From NCBI RefSeq assembly GCF_900168195.1, contig NZ_FUYX01000005.1:124001-188000 (forward strand): DNA of 64,000 bases. Direction: 5' to 3'. How positions within the stretch are numbered: position 1 is the stretch's first letter; every line of letters begins with the position of its first letter. Under the pieces are notes generated by a model. It did no database searches, had not been told where the DNA came from, and saw only the letters and a program-made list of their open reading frames with translations. The translations under genes and the position numbers were made by a program. Shown piece by piece: positions 58,080 through 64,000 of this stretch. The DNA comes from Allobosea thiooxidans (GTDB lineage: Bacteria > Pseudomonadota > Alphaproteobacteria > Rhizobiales > Beijerinckiaceae).

Positions 58080-59234
58080 ATGAGCAGCAAGAGCTGGAGC
58101 CCGCGAAGCCTCGCCGCCCAGGCCATGGGCAAGATCGACCCGCTGACCAAGGCCGTGGTGCCGCCGATCCATGTCGCGACGACCTATATCCGCGACGAGG
58201 ACAATGGCTATTCCTCGGGCTTCATCTATGGCCGCCCGGACAACGAGACGGTGCACGAAGCGCAGGCCGTGCTCGCGATGCTCGAGGAGGCGAAGGCCGG
58301 CGCGCTGCTCTTCGGCTCCGGCATGGCCGCGGCGACTTCGGTGTTCCAGGCTCTCGCGCCCGGAGACCATGTCGTTGCCTCCAAGGTGATGTACTGGGCG
58401 CTGCGCGCCTGGCTGCTCAACGAGGCGACGCGCTGGGGCCTGACGATCGATTTCGTCGAGACCGACGATCTTGCCGCGCTCAAGGCGGCGGTGAAGCCGG
58501 GCGTGACCAAGCTCGTCTGGGTCGAGACGCCGTCGAACCCGCTCTGGACCATCACCGACATCGCGGCCGCAGCCGAGATCGCGCACAAGGCCGGTGCCCG
58601 GCTCGCGGTCGATTCGACCTGCGCCTCGCCGGTGCATACCCGGCCGCTGACGCTCGGCGCCGACATCGTCATGCATGCGGCGACCAAGGTGCTGAACGGC
58701 CATTCCGACGTGGTGGCGGGAGCGCTCTGCGCCCGTGAGGACGACGCGTTCTGGAACCGGATCAAAACCGTGCGCAAGGGGCAGGGCGGCATCCTCGGCC
58801 CGTTCGAAGCCTATCTGCTGATGCGCGGCATGCGCACGCTGCATTTGCGGCAGGAGCGCCAGTCGGCTTCGGCGATGGCGCTGGCCGAGCGCCTTTCCGC
58901 CCATCCGCTGGTGGCACGCGTGCTCTATCCCGGCCTGCCGCAGCATCCCGGCCACGACATCGCGGCGCGGCAGATGGAGAACGGCTTCGGCTACATGCTC
59001 TCGGTCCAGGTCACGGGCGGGGAGACGGCCGCGGTGAAGACGGCGGCCCATGTCGAGCTCTACAAGCGCGCGACCTCGCTGGGCGGCGTCGAGAGCCTGA
59101 TCGAGCACCGCGCCTCGATCGAGGGCGCCGGCTCGCCCTGTCCGACCGACCTGCTGCGCCTCTCGACCGGCATCGAGGATCTCGAGGACCTCTATGCCGA
59201 CCTCGACCAGGCCCTGAGAGCCGGGCATCGCTGA
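58080..59234 (+). CDS. Cys/Met-metabolism PLP enzyme (cystathionine gamma-lyase/synthase family)
   Basis: The 384-residue fold-type I enzyme has FIYGRPDNETVHEAQAVLAMLEE, FGSGMAAATSVFQAL, the PLP-lysine region DIVMHAATKVLNGHSDVVAGAL and a late TSLGGVESLIEHRAS. The family includes cystathionine gamma-synthase, beta- and gamma-lyases and methionine gamma-lyase. The sequence does not settle which. GGGAG precedes ATG 58080; a TTG at 58068 is in frame. It is divergent from an Lrp regulator and followed 15 bp later by a DMT exporter. Confidence 0.88.
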   Translation: MSSKSWSPRSLAAQAMGKIDPLTKAVVPPIHVATTYIRDEDNGYSSGFIYGRPDNETVHEAQAVLAMLEEAKAGALLFGSGMAAATSVFQALAPGDHVVASKVMYWALRAWLLNEATRWGLTIDFVETDDLAALKAAVKPGVTKLVWVETPSNPLWTITDIAAAAEIAHKAGARLAVDSTCASPVHTRPLTLGADIVMHAATKVLNGHSDVVAGALCAREDDAFWNRIKTVRKGQGGILGPFEAYLLMRGMRTLHLRQERQSASAMALAERLSAHPLVARVLYPGLPQHPGHDIAARQMENGFGYMLSVQVTGGETAAVKTAAHVELYKRATSLGGVESLIEHRASIEGAGSPCPTDLLRLSTGIEDLEDLYADLDQALRAGHR

Positions 59235-59249
59235 GGCGGCTGATTGTCG

Positions 59250-60143
59250 ATGAGCAGCGGGACAGCGGTGTCGGTCGAGGCCCATCTGCGGTCCGGCCAG
59301 GTTCTCCTCATGATCACGGCCGTGGGGTGGGGGCTGAACTGGGCTGTCCTCAAATTCGTTCTCCAGGACTGGCCGCCCCTGTTCGCGCGCGGGGTCGCCG
59401 GCCTCCTGGGAGCGGTCGGGCTGGCCCTGGTTGCCGGGCTGCGCGGCGAGGCCTTCGCCGTTCCACGCCATGCCCGCCTGCGCCTTGCCGTGGCGGCCGT
59501 GGTCAATGTCTTCGCCTGGATGGGCTTCACGGCCCTGTCGCTGAACTGGCTCAAGGTCTCGGAAGGCGCGCTTATCGCCTATTCCATGCCGATATGGGCG
59601 ATGCTGATCGCATGGCCGCTGCACGGCGAGCGACCGAACCGCCGGAGCCTGCTGGCACTGATATTGGGCATCGCCGGCATCGTGGTGCTGATGGGCGGTC
59701 CGGATCTCGCCGGCGGCAAGTTGCCGGGCGTCCTGTTCGCGGCTGGCGCCGCGATCCTCTTCGCCTTCGGCACGGTCACCGCGCGCGAACCGATCGCGAT
59801 GAGCCCCACGGCGCTGACGGCCTGGCAGGTGGCTCTCGGCTGCCTGCCGATGGTGATGCTGGGCCTGTTCCTGGAACGGCCGCAGGTCTCCGCACTTTCG
59901 GCTCCGGGCCTCAGCGGTCTCGTCTATATGGCGGTCGGCCCGATGGCCCTGTGCTACCTGACCTGGTTCGGAGCGCTCAGGCGGCTGCCGGGCTCCGTCG
60001 CGGCGACGGGCATGTTGCTCGTTCCGATCGTTGGGACGCTTGCAGCCGTCCCGCTGCTGGGCGACACGCTGGGCGCCCGGGAGCTGGGTGCCATGGTTCT
60101 CACCCTCAGCGGCGTCGGGCTGGCCTTGCGAAGGTCGTCCTGA
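59250..60143 (+). CDS. EamA/DMT-superfamily transporter
   Basis: The 297-residue protein has about ten transmembrane helices in two EamA repeats, with ITAVGWGLNWAVLKFVLQDWPPLFARG in the first and GPMALCYLTWFGALRRLPGSVAATGMLLVP in the second. It starts 15 bp after the PLP gene, so it may export a product of sulfur amino-acid metabolism; that is inference. ATG 59250 is used. Confidence 0.88.
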   Translation: MSSGTAVSVEAHLRSGQVLLMITAVGWGLNWAVLKFVLQDWPPLFARGVAGLLGAVGLALVAGLRGEAFAVPRHARLRLAVAAVVNVFAWMGFTALSLNWLKVSEGALIAYSMPIWAMLIAWPLHGERPNRRSLLALILGIAGIVVLMGGPDLAGGKLPGVLFAAGAAILFAFGTVTAREPIAMSPTALTAWQVALGCLPMVMLGLFLERPQVSALSAPGLSGLVYMAVGPMALCYLTWFGALRRLPGSVAATGMLLVPIVGTLAAVPLLGDTLGARELGAMVLTLSGVGLALRRSS

Positions 60144-60168
60144 CAGTTGCCACTGCGATGGATGGCGG

Positions 60169-60759
60169 CTAGCGCCAGATCGCCTTCGCTTTGGCGAGGT
60201 AGCGCAGCCGCGCGGCCAGCCCGGTGCGGCCACCGTTGACGAGCTTCGTCACGCGCTCGATGTCGTCGGCGTCGGCGGCTTCGTTGATGGCGCGGGCGCT
60301 CCAATAGGCGAAGGCGATCTGCAGCGAAGTCGCGGGCTCCCTCGCGCGGTCCGGCTCGGCTTCGAGGTCGATGCCGAGAATCTGGCCGAAGCGGCGGTAG
60401 TTCGCGCGGCCGGTGAGCTGGAAGATGCCGCGGCCGTGATAGCGCGCGCCGTCGCCGGGCTGGATGTTGCCGAGGTCGCGGCGGCCTTCATAGCGGGCGA
60501 ACCAGGCCGGGCCGCCATATTCGGCGAGCGTCCGGAAGCCGTCGGTCTCGTGGGCGGTCTGCGCGAGGAAATGGCAGACGCGCAGCCGCGTCGTGACGGC
60601 GTGCTCGTGCGCCAGCCGGCCGAACGATCCGGCGATGCCGGCGACGATCGCAGGCTCCGCCGAGGGGGCGAGGTGCAGGAGCCGCTCGCGGGTGACCGCC
60701 AGGGCCGGATCGACGGCAATTCCGACGCCGATCCAGGCGCCGATGGCTCGCATGGACAT
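60169..60759 (-). CDS. Glycoside hydrolase family 19 / endolysin-like protein
   Basis: The 196-residue protein has the GH19 catalytic region with CHFLAQTAHETDGFRTLAEYGG (catalytic Glu in HETDGF) and YHGRGIFQLTGRANYRRFGQ. GH19 enzymes of this size in bacteria act on chitin or peptidoglycan and are often phage lysins. No signal peptide or other phage gene is seen here. ATG 60759 follows GGGAGG; ATG 60753 and a longer 60786 start also exist. Confidence 0.85.
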   Translation of the reverse strand: MSMRAIGAWIGVGIAVDPALAVTRERLLHLAPSAEPAIVAGIAGSFGRLAHEHAVTTRLRVCHFLAQTAHETDGFRTLAEYGGPAWFARYEGRRDLGNIQPGDGARYHGRGIFQLTGRANYRRFGQILGIDLEAEPDRAREPATSLQIAFAYWSARAINEAADADDIERVTKLVNGGRTGLAARLRYLAKAKAIWR

Positions 60760-60863
60760 GGACTGCCCTCCCGAAAAGGAGGGCATGATCGCCGCGATCG
60801 CGATGCCGGGGACAAGGAGGCCGGGTTATCCCCGGTACGAGGGCGGGACGGCGTCGTGCGGCT

Positions 60864-61385
60864 TCAGCCGTCGACCGCGGTGTACACGGTCTCGATCGAG
60901 GAGGCCCGGACCTCATGGTCGAAGCCGTAGATATGGATCGAGATCGCCTCGCCCGGGCCGAAATTGCGCATGCGGTGGATGTTCGGCCCGGAGGGCAGCA
61001 TGCAGGCGACATAGCCCGGCTCGCGCTCCTGCTCCTCGGTGGGCACGGCGCGGCTGGCGTCGATGGCGCGATACCAGGTCTCGGTGACGGAGCCGGAGAC
61101 GACGCCGAAACAGCAGGAGCAATGATGGTCGTGGATGCAGGTCGACGAGCCTTCGTCCCAGACGATCGCCCAGACGCTGACGGCCTCGTTGCCGGCGAGC
61201 AGGTTGCGGCTGTAGCCGCCGGCCTTGCGCTCCAGCGGCAGGCGCCGGACCAGGTCCGGCATGGCGACGAGCTCCTGCAGGACCTCGCGCGCCGCGGCAA
61301 GGTAGTCGCGCGACAGCGTGCCGGCGTCCGTCCGCAGGCTGCGCAGCACTGCCCCGCGCCGCTCCTCGCTCAGAAATCCCTGCAT
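60864..61385 (-). CDS. Cysteine dioxygenase family (cupin) protein
   Basis: The 173-residue protein has the three-histidine iron site of thiol dioxygenases: H85 and H87 in STCIHDHHCSCCFGV and H137 in PNIHRMRNFGPGEAISIHIYG. These enzymes oxidise cysteine or 3-mercaptopropionate to the sulfinate; substrate choice cannot be told here. GAGAGGGA lies before the ATG. It is divergent from an Lrp-family gene across 177 bp. Confidence 0.9.
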   Translation of the reverse strand: MQGFLSEERRGAVLRSLRTDAGTLSRDYLAAAREVLQELVAMPDLVRRLPLERKAGGYSRNLLAGNEAVSVWAIVWDEGSSTCIHDHHCSCCFGVVSGSVTETWYRAIDASRAVPTEEQEREPGYVACMLPSGPNIHRMRNFGPGEAISIHIYGFDHEVRASSIETVYTAVDG

Positions 61386-61517
61386 GCCGTTCCCTCTCGA
61401 TTGTGAGGAAAATGATACGGGATGCGTGCGGGCAGCGGTTTGCGGAGATGGAGAATTTTCTTCCTCGATTGGAATCTGATGCCCGATGTAGGATGATGCG
61501 TGGAAAATTCACCCCGC

Positions 61518-61536
61518 TTCCTTCATCCGGAAGGAA
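61518..61536. promoter_or_regulatory. Palindrome between the cysteine dioxygenase and Lrp genes
   Basis: Arms TTCCTTC and GAAGGAA surround ATCCG, a perfect 7-bp inverted repeat 26 bp before the Lrp start codon. Position fits an Lrp-type operator or autoregulation. Confidence 0.4.
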
Positions 61537-61562
61537 ACGGATTCCGAAGCCGCCGAGGTGTC

Positions 61563-62036
61563 ATGGCCAAGCTCGATGCTTTCGACCTGCGTATTCTGGC
61601 GCGACTTCAGGAGGATGCGAGCCTGCCGCTGGCGGAGCTTGCGGAGGCGGTGGGGCTGTCGTCCTCGCCCTGCTGGCGGCGGGTGCAGAAGCTCGAAGAG
61701 GGCGGCTACATCAAGCGCCGCGTCGCGCTGCTTGACCGGGAGAAGCTCAAGGCCGGTGTGACCGTCTTCATCGCGATCAAGACGGCGCGCCATTCGATGG
61801 AGTGGCTGGAGCGCTTCCACCAGGCCGTGCACGACCTGCCGGAGATCGTCGATTTCTACCGGATGAGCGGCGAGATCGACTACCTGCTCAAGGCCTATGT
61901 TGCCGACATCGCCGCCTATGACGCGCTCTACAAGAAGCTGATCTCGCGCATCGATCTCAGCGACGTGACCTCGATGTTCGCGATGGAGGAGCTCAAATCC
62001 ACTTCGGCGATTCCGCTGGGCTTCGTGGACATGTAA
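61563..62036 (+). CDS. Lrp/AsnC-family regulator, divergent from cysteine dioxygenase
   Basis: The 157-residue protein has an N-terminal helix-turn-helix (FDLRILARLQEDASLPLAELAEAVGLSSSPCWRRVQKLEEGGYI) and a RAM domain with VDFYRMSGEIDYLLKAYVADIAAYD. The SSSPCWRRVQKLE segment is typical of Lrp and BkdR. ATG 61563 (MAKLDAFDLRIL) gives normal spacing. It likely controls the divergent thiol dioxygenase in response to an amino acid. Confidence 0.92.
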   Translation: MAKLDAFDLRILARLQEDASLPLAELAEAVGLSSSPCWRRVQKLEEGGYIKRRVALLDREKLKAGVTVFIAIKTARHSMEWLERFHQAVHDLPEIVDFYRMSGEIDYLLKAYVADIAAYDALYKKLISRIDLSDVTSMFAMEELKSTSAIPLGFVDM

Positions 62037-62059
62037 GGCGCGGCTGAAGCGAGGCAGGA

Positions 62060-62158
62060 CGTCATTGCGAGCGCAGCGAAGCAATCCAGGTGGGCTGGGC
62101 CGAGCCTTTCGCCCTGCGGCCTCTGGATTGCTTCGTCGCCATGCTCCTCGCAATGACG
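62060..62158. repeat. Dispersed palindromic repeat, family B (long copy)
   Basis: Outer ends CGTCATTGCGAG and CTCGCAATGACG flank inner inverted segments GCGAAGCAATCCAG and CTGGATTGCTTCGTCGC. A short relative lies at 47337-47375. The element fills the convergent gap between the Lrp gene and ompW. Confidence 0.72.
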
Positions 62159-62196
62159 GTTCCGGCTCGTCAGGCGATCCTGCCTGATGGAAAGCT

Positions 62197-62886
62197 TCAG
62201 AAGCGATAGGTGACGCCGGCGCCGATTAGCCAGGGGTCGATCTTGACCTTGCCGGCGACGAGCCCGTTGTTCACCTTCACCTTGGGCTCCAGGAAGAGCT
62301 TCTTCACGTCGAAGTTCAGGCCCCAATGCTCGTCGATCATGTAGTCGAAGCCGGCCTGGAGGGCGAAGCCGAAGGAATCCTTCAGGTCGAAGTCGGTGAA
62401 GCCGCCCTTCGCCTTCTCGTTGAAGAAGACGGTGTAGTTCACGCCGACGCCGAGATAGGGCTTGAACGGCCCGAGATCGGTGAAGTGGTACTGCAGCATC
62501 AGGGTCGGCGGCAGCAGCCAGGCCGAGCCGATGCGCGCGCCGGCGAGGCTGCCCGCGCCCTTCACATTATGCGGGGTGACGCCGAGGATGAGCTCGGCGG
62601 CGAAGTTCTTCGTGAAGAAGTAGGTGATGTCGAGCTCGGGCACGACCGAGTTGGAGATGTCGACCTTGCCGCCGACGACCGGTGCGCCGCCCAGCCTGAG
62701 ATTGGCCTCCTCCTGCGGCACGACGAAAAGCGCGCGGCCGCGGATCATCCACGGGCTCCAGCTGGTCATGATCGGCGCCAGGGGTGCCGCCTTGGTCGAA
62801 GGCAGGTCGGCCGCATGAGCGCTTGTCAGCGCCGTGGCGCCGAGCAGCGTGGCGGCAAGGGAAAGACGGATCGAGCGAGAAGTCAT
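62197..62886 (-). CDS. ompW: OmpW-family outer-membrane protein
   Basis: The 229-residue protein has a signal peptide (MTSRSIRLSLAATLLGATALTSAHA, cleaved after AHA) and an eight-stranded OmpW barrel: WMIRGRALFVVP, VPELDITYFFTKNFAAELILGVTPH, WLLPPTLMLQYHF, FKPYLGVGVNYTVFF and the final GAGVTYRF with terminal phenylalanine. OmpW carries small hydrophobic compounds. A perfect FNR/FixK-type box lies about 95 bp upstream. Confidence 0.94.
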   Translation of the reverse strand: MTSRSIRLSLAATLLGATALTSAHAADLPSTKAAPLAPIMTSWSPWMIRGRALFVVPQEEANLRLGGAPVVGGKVDISNSVVPELDITYFFTKNFAAELILGVTPHNVKGAGSLAGARIGSAWLLPPTLMLQYHFTDLGPFKPYLGVGVNYTVFFNEKAKGGFTDFDLKDSFGFALQAGFDYMIDEHWGLNFDVKKLFLEPKVKVNNGLVAGKVKIDPWLIGAGVTYRF

Positions 62887-62974
62887 GGCGGCAGCCCCAG
62901 GAGTGGCGAGGCCCGGGCGCCGAACGCGCCGCGAGTCTCATGCCTCCATCAGCGCCGGTTTCGCGCGATGCGTA

Positions 62975-62988
62975 TTGATCCGGATCAA
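62975..62988. promoter_or_regulatory. FNR/FixK-type box upstream of ompW
   Basis: TTGAT-CCGG-ATCAA is an exact match to the FNR/FnrN/FixK consensus. Its centre lies about 95 bp upstream of the ompW start. Nothing else is annotated between 62887 and 63053. Confidence 0.75.
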
Positions 62989-63053
62989 CCCGACAGGCGC
63001 GCGCCGCGGCCTGTCGCGTTCAGGCCACAGTGGCGATCGGGGCCGTTTCCGGC

Positions 63054-64000
63054 TCAGCCCTTCGTGACCTTCTGGTAGTCCTTCACGTCCGAGAAGCGGA
63101 TGTCGGGCGCGCGCTCGGCGTCGTATTTCAGCGTGAACTGGCTCGAGGCCATGAAGACCGGGTCGCCGTCGAGGTCGTCGGCCATGACCGAGGGCTTGGC
63201 CCCGACGAATTTCTGCAGCGCCAGCTTGTCGTCCGAGGAGATCCAGCGCGCGATCGCGAACTGGCAGGGCTCGAAATCGATCGGCAGCGAATACTCGACC
63301 TCCATGCGCTCCTTCAGCACGTCGAGCTGGAGGGCGCCGACGACACCGACGATGGCGGGGGCGCCGTCATGCGGCAGAAAGAGCTGGACGACGCCTTCCT
63401 CGGCCATCTGCTGCAGCGCCTCGCGCAGCTTCTTGGCCTTCATCGCATCCTTGAGCTTGACGCGGCGCAGGATTTCCGGCGCGAAGCTCGGCACGCCCTT
63501 GAAGACGATGTCCTCGCCCTCGGTCAGGGTGTCGCCGATGCGCAGCGTGCCATGGTTGGGCAGGCCGACGATGTCGCCGGCGAAGGCCTCTTCCGCGATC
63601 GAGCGGTCGCGCGCGAAGAAGAATTGCGGGGCGTTGAGCGGCATCGGCTTGCCGGTGCGAACCAGCTTCGCCTTCATGCCGCGGGTCAGCTTGCCCGAGC
63701 AGACGCGCATGAAGGCGATGCGGTCGCGATGGTTCGGGTCCATGTTCGCCTGGATCTTGAAGACGAAGCCGGTCATCTTCGGCTCGGAAGCCTCGATCGG
63801 GCGCTTGTCCGCCAGCTGGGCGCGCGGGCTCGGCGCATGGGCGCCGAGAGCGTCGATCAGGTCGCGCACGCCGTAGTCGCGCAAGGCGGCGCCGAAATAG
63901 AGCGGGGTCAGGTGCCCCTCGCGGAAAGCCTGCAGATCGAAGGGCTTCAGGCCCTCGCTGGCGAGGAAGACCTCCTCGCGCCAGGTTTCGGCGGCGCCGT
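63054..64000 (-). CDS. prfC: Peptide chain release factor 3, partial (N-terminus beyond the window)
   Basis: About 315 C-terminal residues are present, and the frame stays open to the window edge (TPLYFGAALRDYGVRDLIDAL without a start). Domain II/III blocks include FVFKIQANMDPNHRDRIAFMRVCSGKL, GDIVGLPNHGTLRIGDTLTEGE, and VVGALQLDVLKERMEVEY with a late CQFAIARWI. RF3 is a GTPase that recycles RF1 and RF2 from ribosomes; the G domain lies outside the window. Confidence 0.95.
   Translation of the reverse strand, partial: GAAETWREEVFLASEGLKPFDLQAFREGHLTPLYFGAALRDYGVRDLIDALGAHAPSPRAQLADKRPIEASEPKMTGFVFKIQANMDPNHRDRIAFMRVCSGKLTRGMKAKLVRTGKPMPLNAPQFFFARDRSIAEEAFAGDIVGLPNHGTLRIGDTLTEGEDIVFKGVPSFAPEILRRVKLKDAMKAKKLREALQQMAEEGVVQLFLPHDGAPAIVGVVGALQLDVLKERMEVEYSLPIDFEPCQFAIARWISSDDKLALQKFVGAKPSVMADDLDGDPVFMASSQFTLKYDAERAPDIRFSDVKDYQKVTKG

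Noticed and set aside
60169..60759. Prophage centred on the GH19 gene
   Set aside because: No structural, packaging, integrase or attachment-site evidence in the flanks.

Overview
The window is a 64 kb piece of a high-GC alphaproteobacterial chromosome. Several markers point to Hyphomicrobiales (rhizobial relatives): an Irr-type Fur protein with ICE-like boxes, an Omp19/Inh-type lipoprotein, an IalB family protein, a CpdR-like receiver, RpoH, and mitofilin/HemY next to HemD. The style resembles Bosea or Methylobacterium relatives, but the genus cannot be fixed from sequence reading alone. No rRNA, tRNA, CRISPR array, integrase or transposase was seen. Two families of dispersed palindromic intergenic repeats occur.

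Region 1 (1-12.3 kb) is a catabolic-looking amino-acid cluster. It holds the end of an ATC-hydrolase family gene, a three-part kinase/M23/class III aminotransferase fusion, an argininosuccinate-lyase family protein, two paralogous fold-type I PLP enzymes, a YheO/DauR-type regulator, an ornithine-cyclodeaminase family protein, an N-carbamoyl-amino-acid hydrolase and an AbgB-like M20 amidohydrolase. TTGGAC/GTCCAA palindromic half-sites lie upstream of both PLP enzymes and suggest one shared regulator. This is the least understood part of the window.

Region 2 (12.6-21.2 kb) is a complete high-affinity K+ system, kdpFABC-kdpDE. It carries two extra very small membrane-peptide ORFs and ends with an EIIA-Ntr-like gene. 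Region 3 (21.4-32.5 kb) has an IalB-like protein, an orphan AceE/transketolase-like enzyme, asd with a clear terminator, a DMT exporter, and a TetR-controlled EmrAB-type efflux pair with two perfect operators.

Region 4 (32.6-34.2 kb) is an iron module, irr-bfd-bfr, with ICE-like palindromes before irr and before bfr. Region 5 (34.4-43.5 kb) holds a double cold-shock-domain protein, a GNAT protein, an Inh-like lipoprotein, a RidA protein, acs, a DUF2235 hydrolase, an EVE protein, gpsA and tsaD. Region 6 (43.6-49.6 kb) has a 33-residue Cys-rich ORF abutting a HemD-mitofilin fusion, then hemY, an RluA-family gene and rpoH.

Region 7 (49.6-64 kb) is mostly housekeeping: DUF2125, ChaC, PlsC-like, YdcF-like, ftsEX, a zinc-ribbon protein, hpt, cpdR, two Lrp regulators each divergent from a sulfur-amino-acid gene, a GH19 enzyme, ompW with a perfect FNR/FixK-type box, and the end of prfC running off the window.
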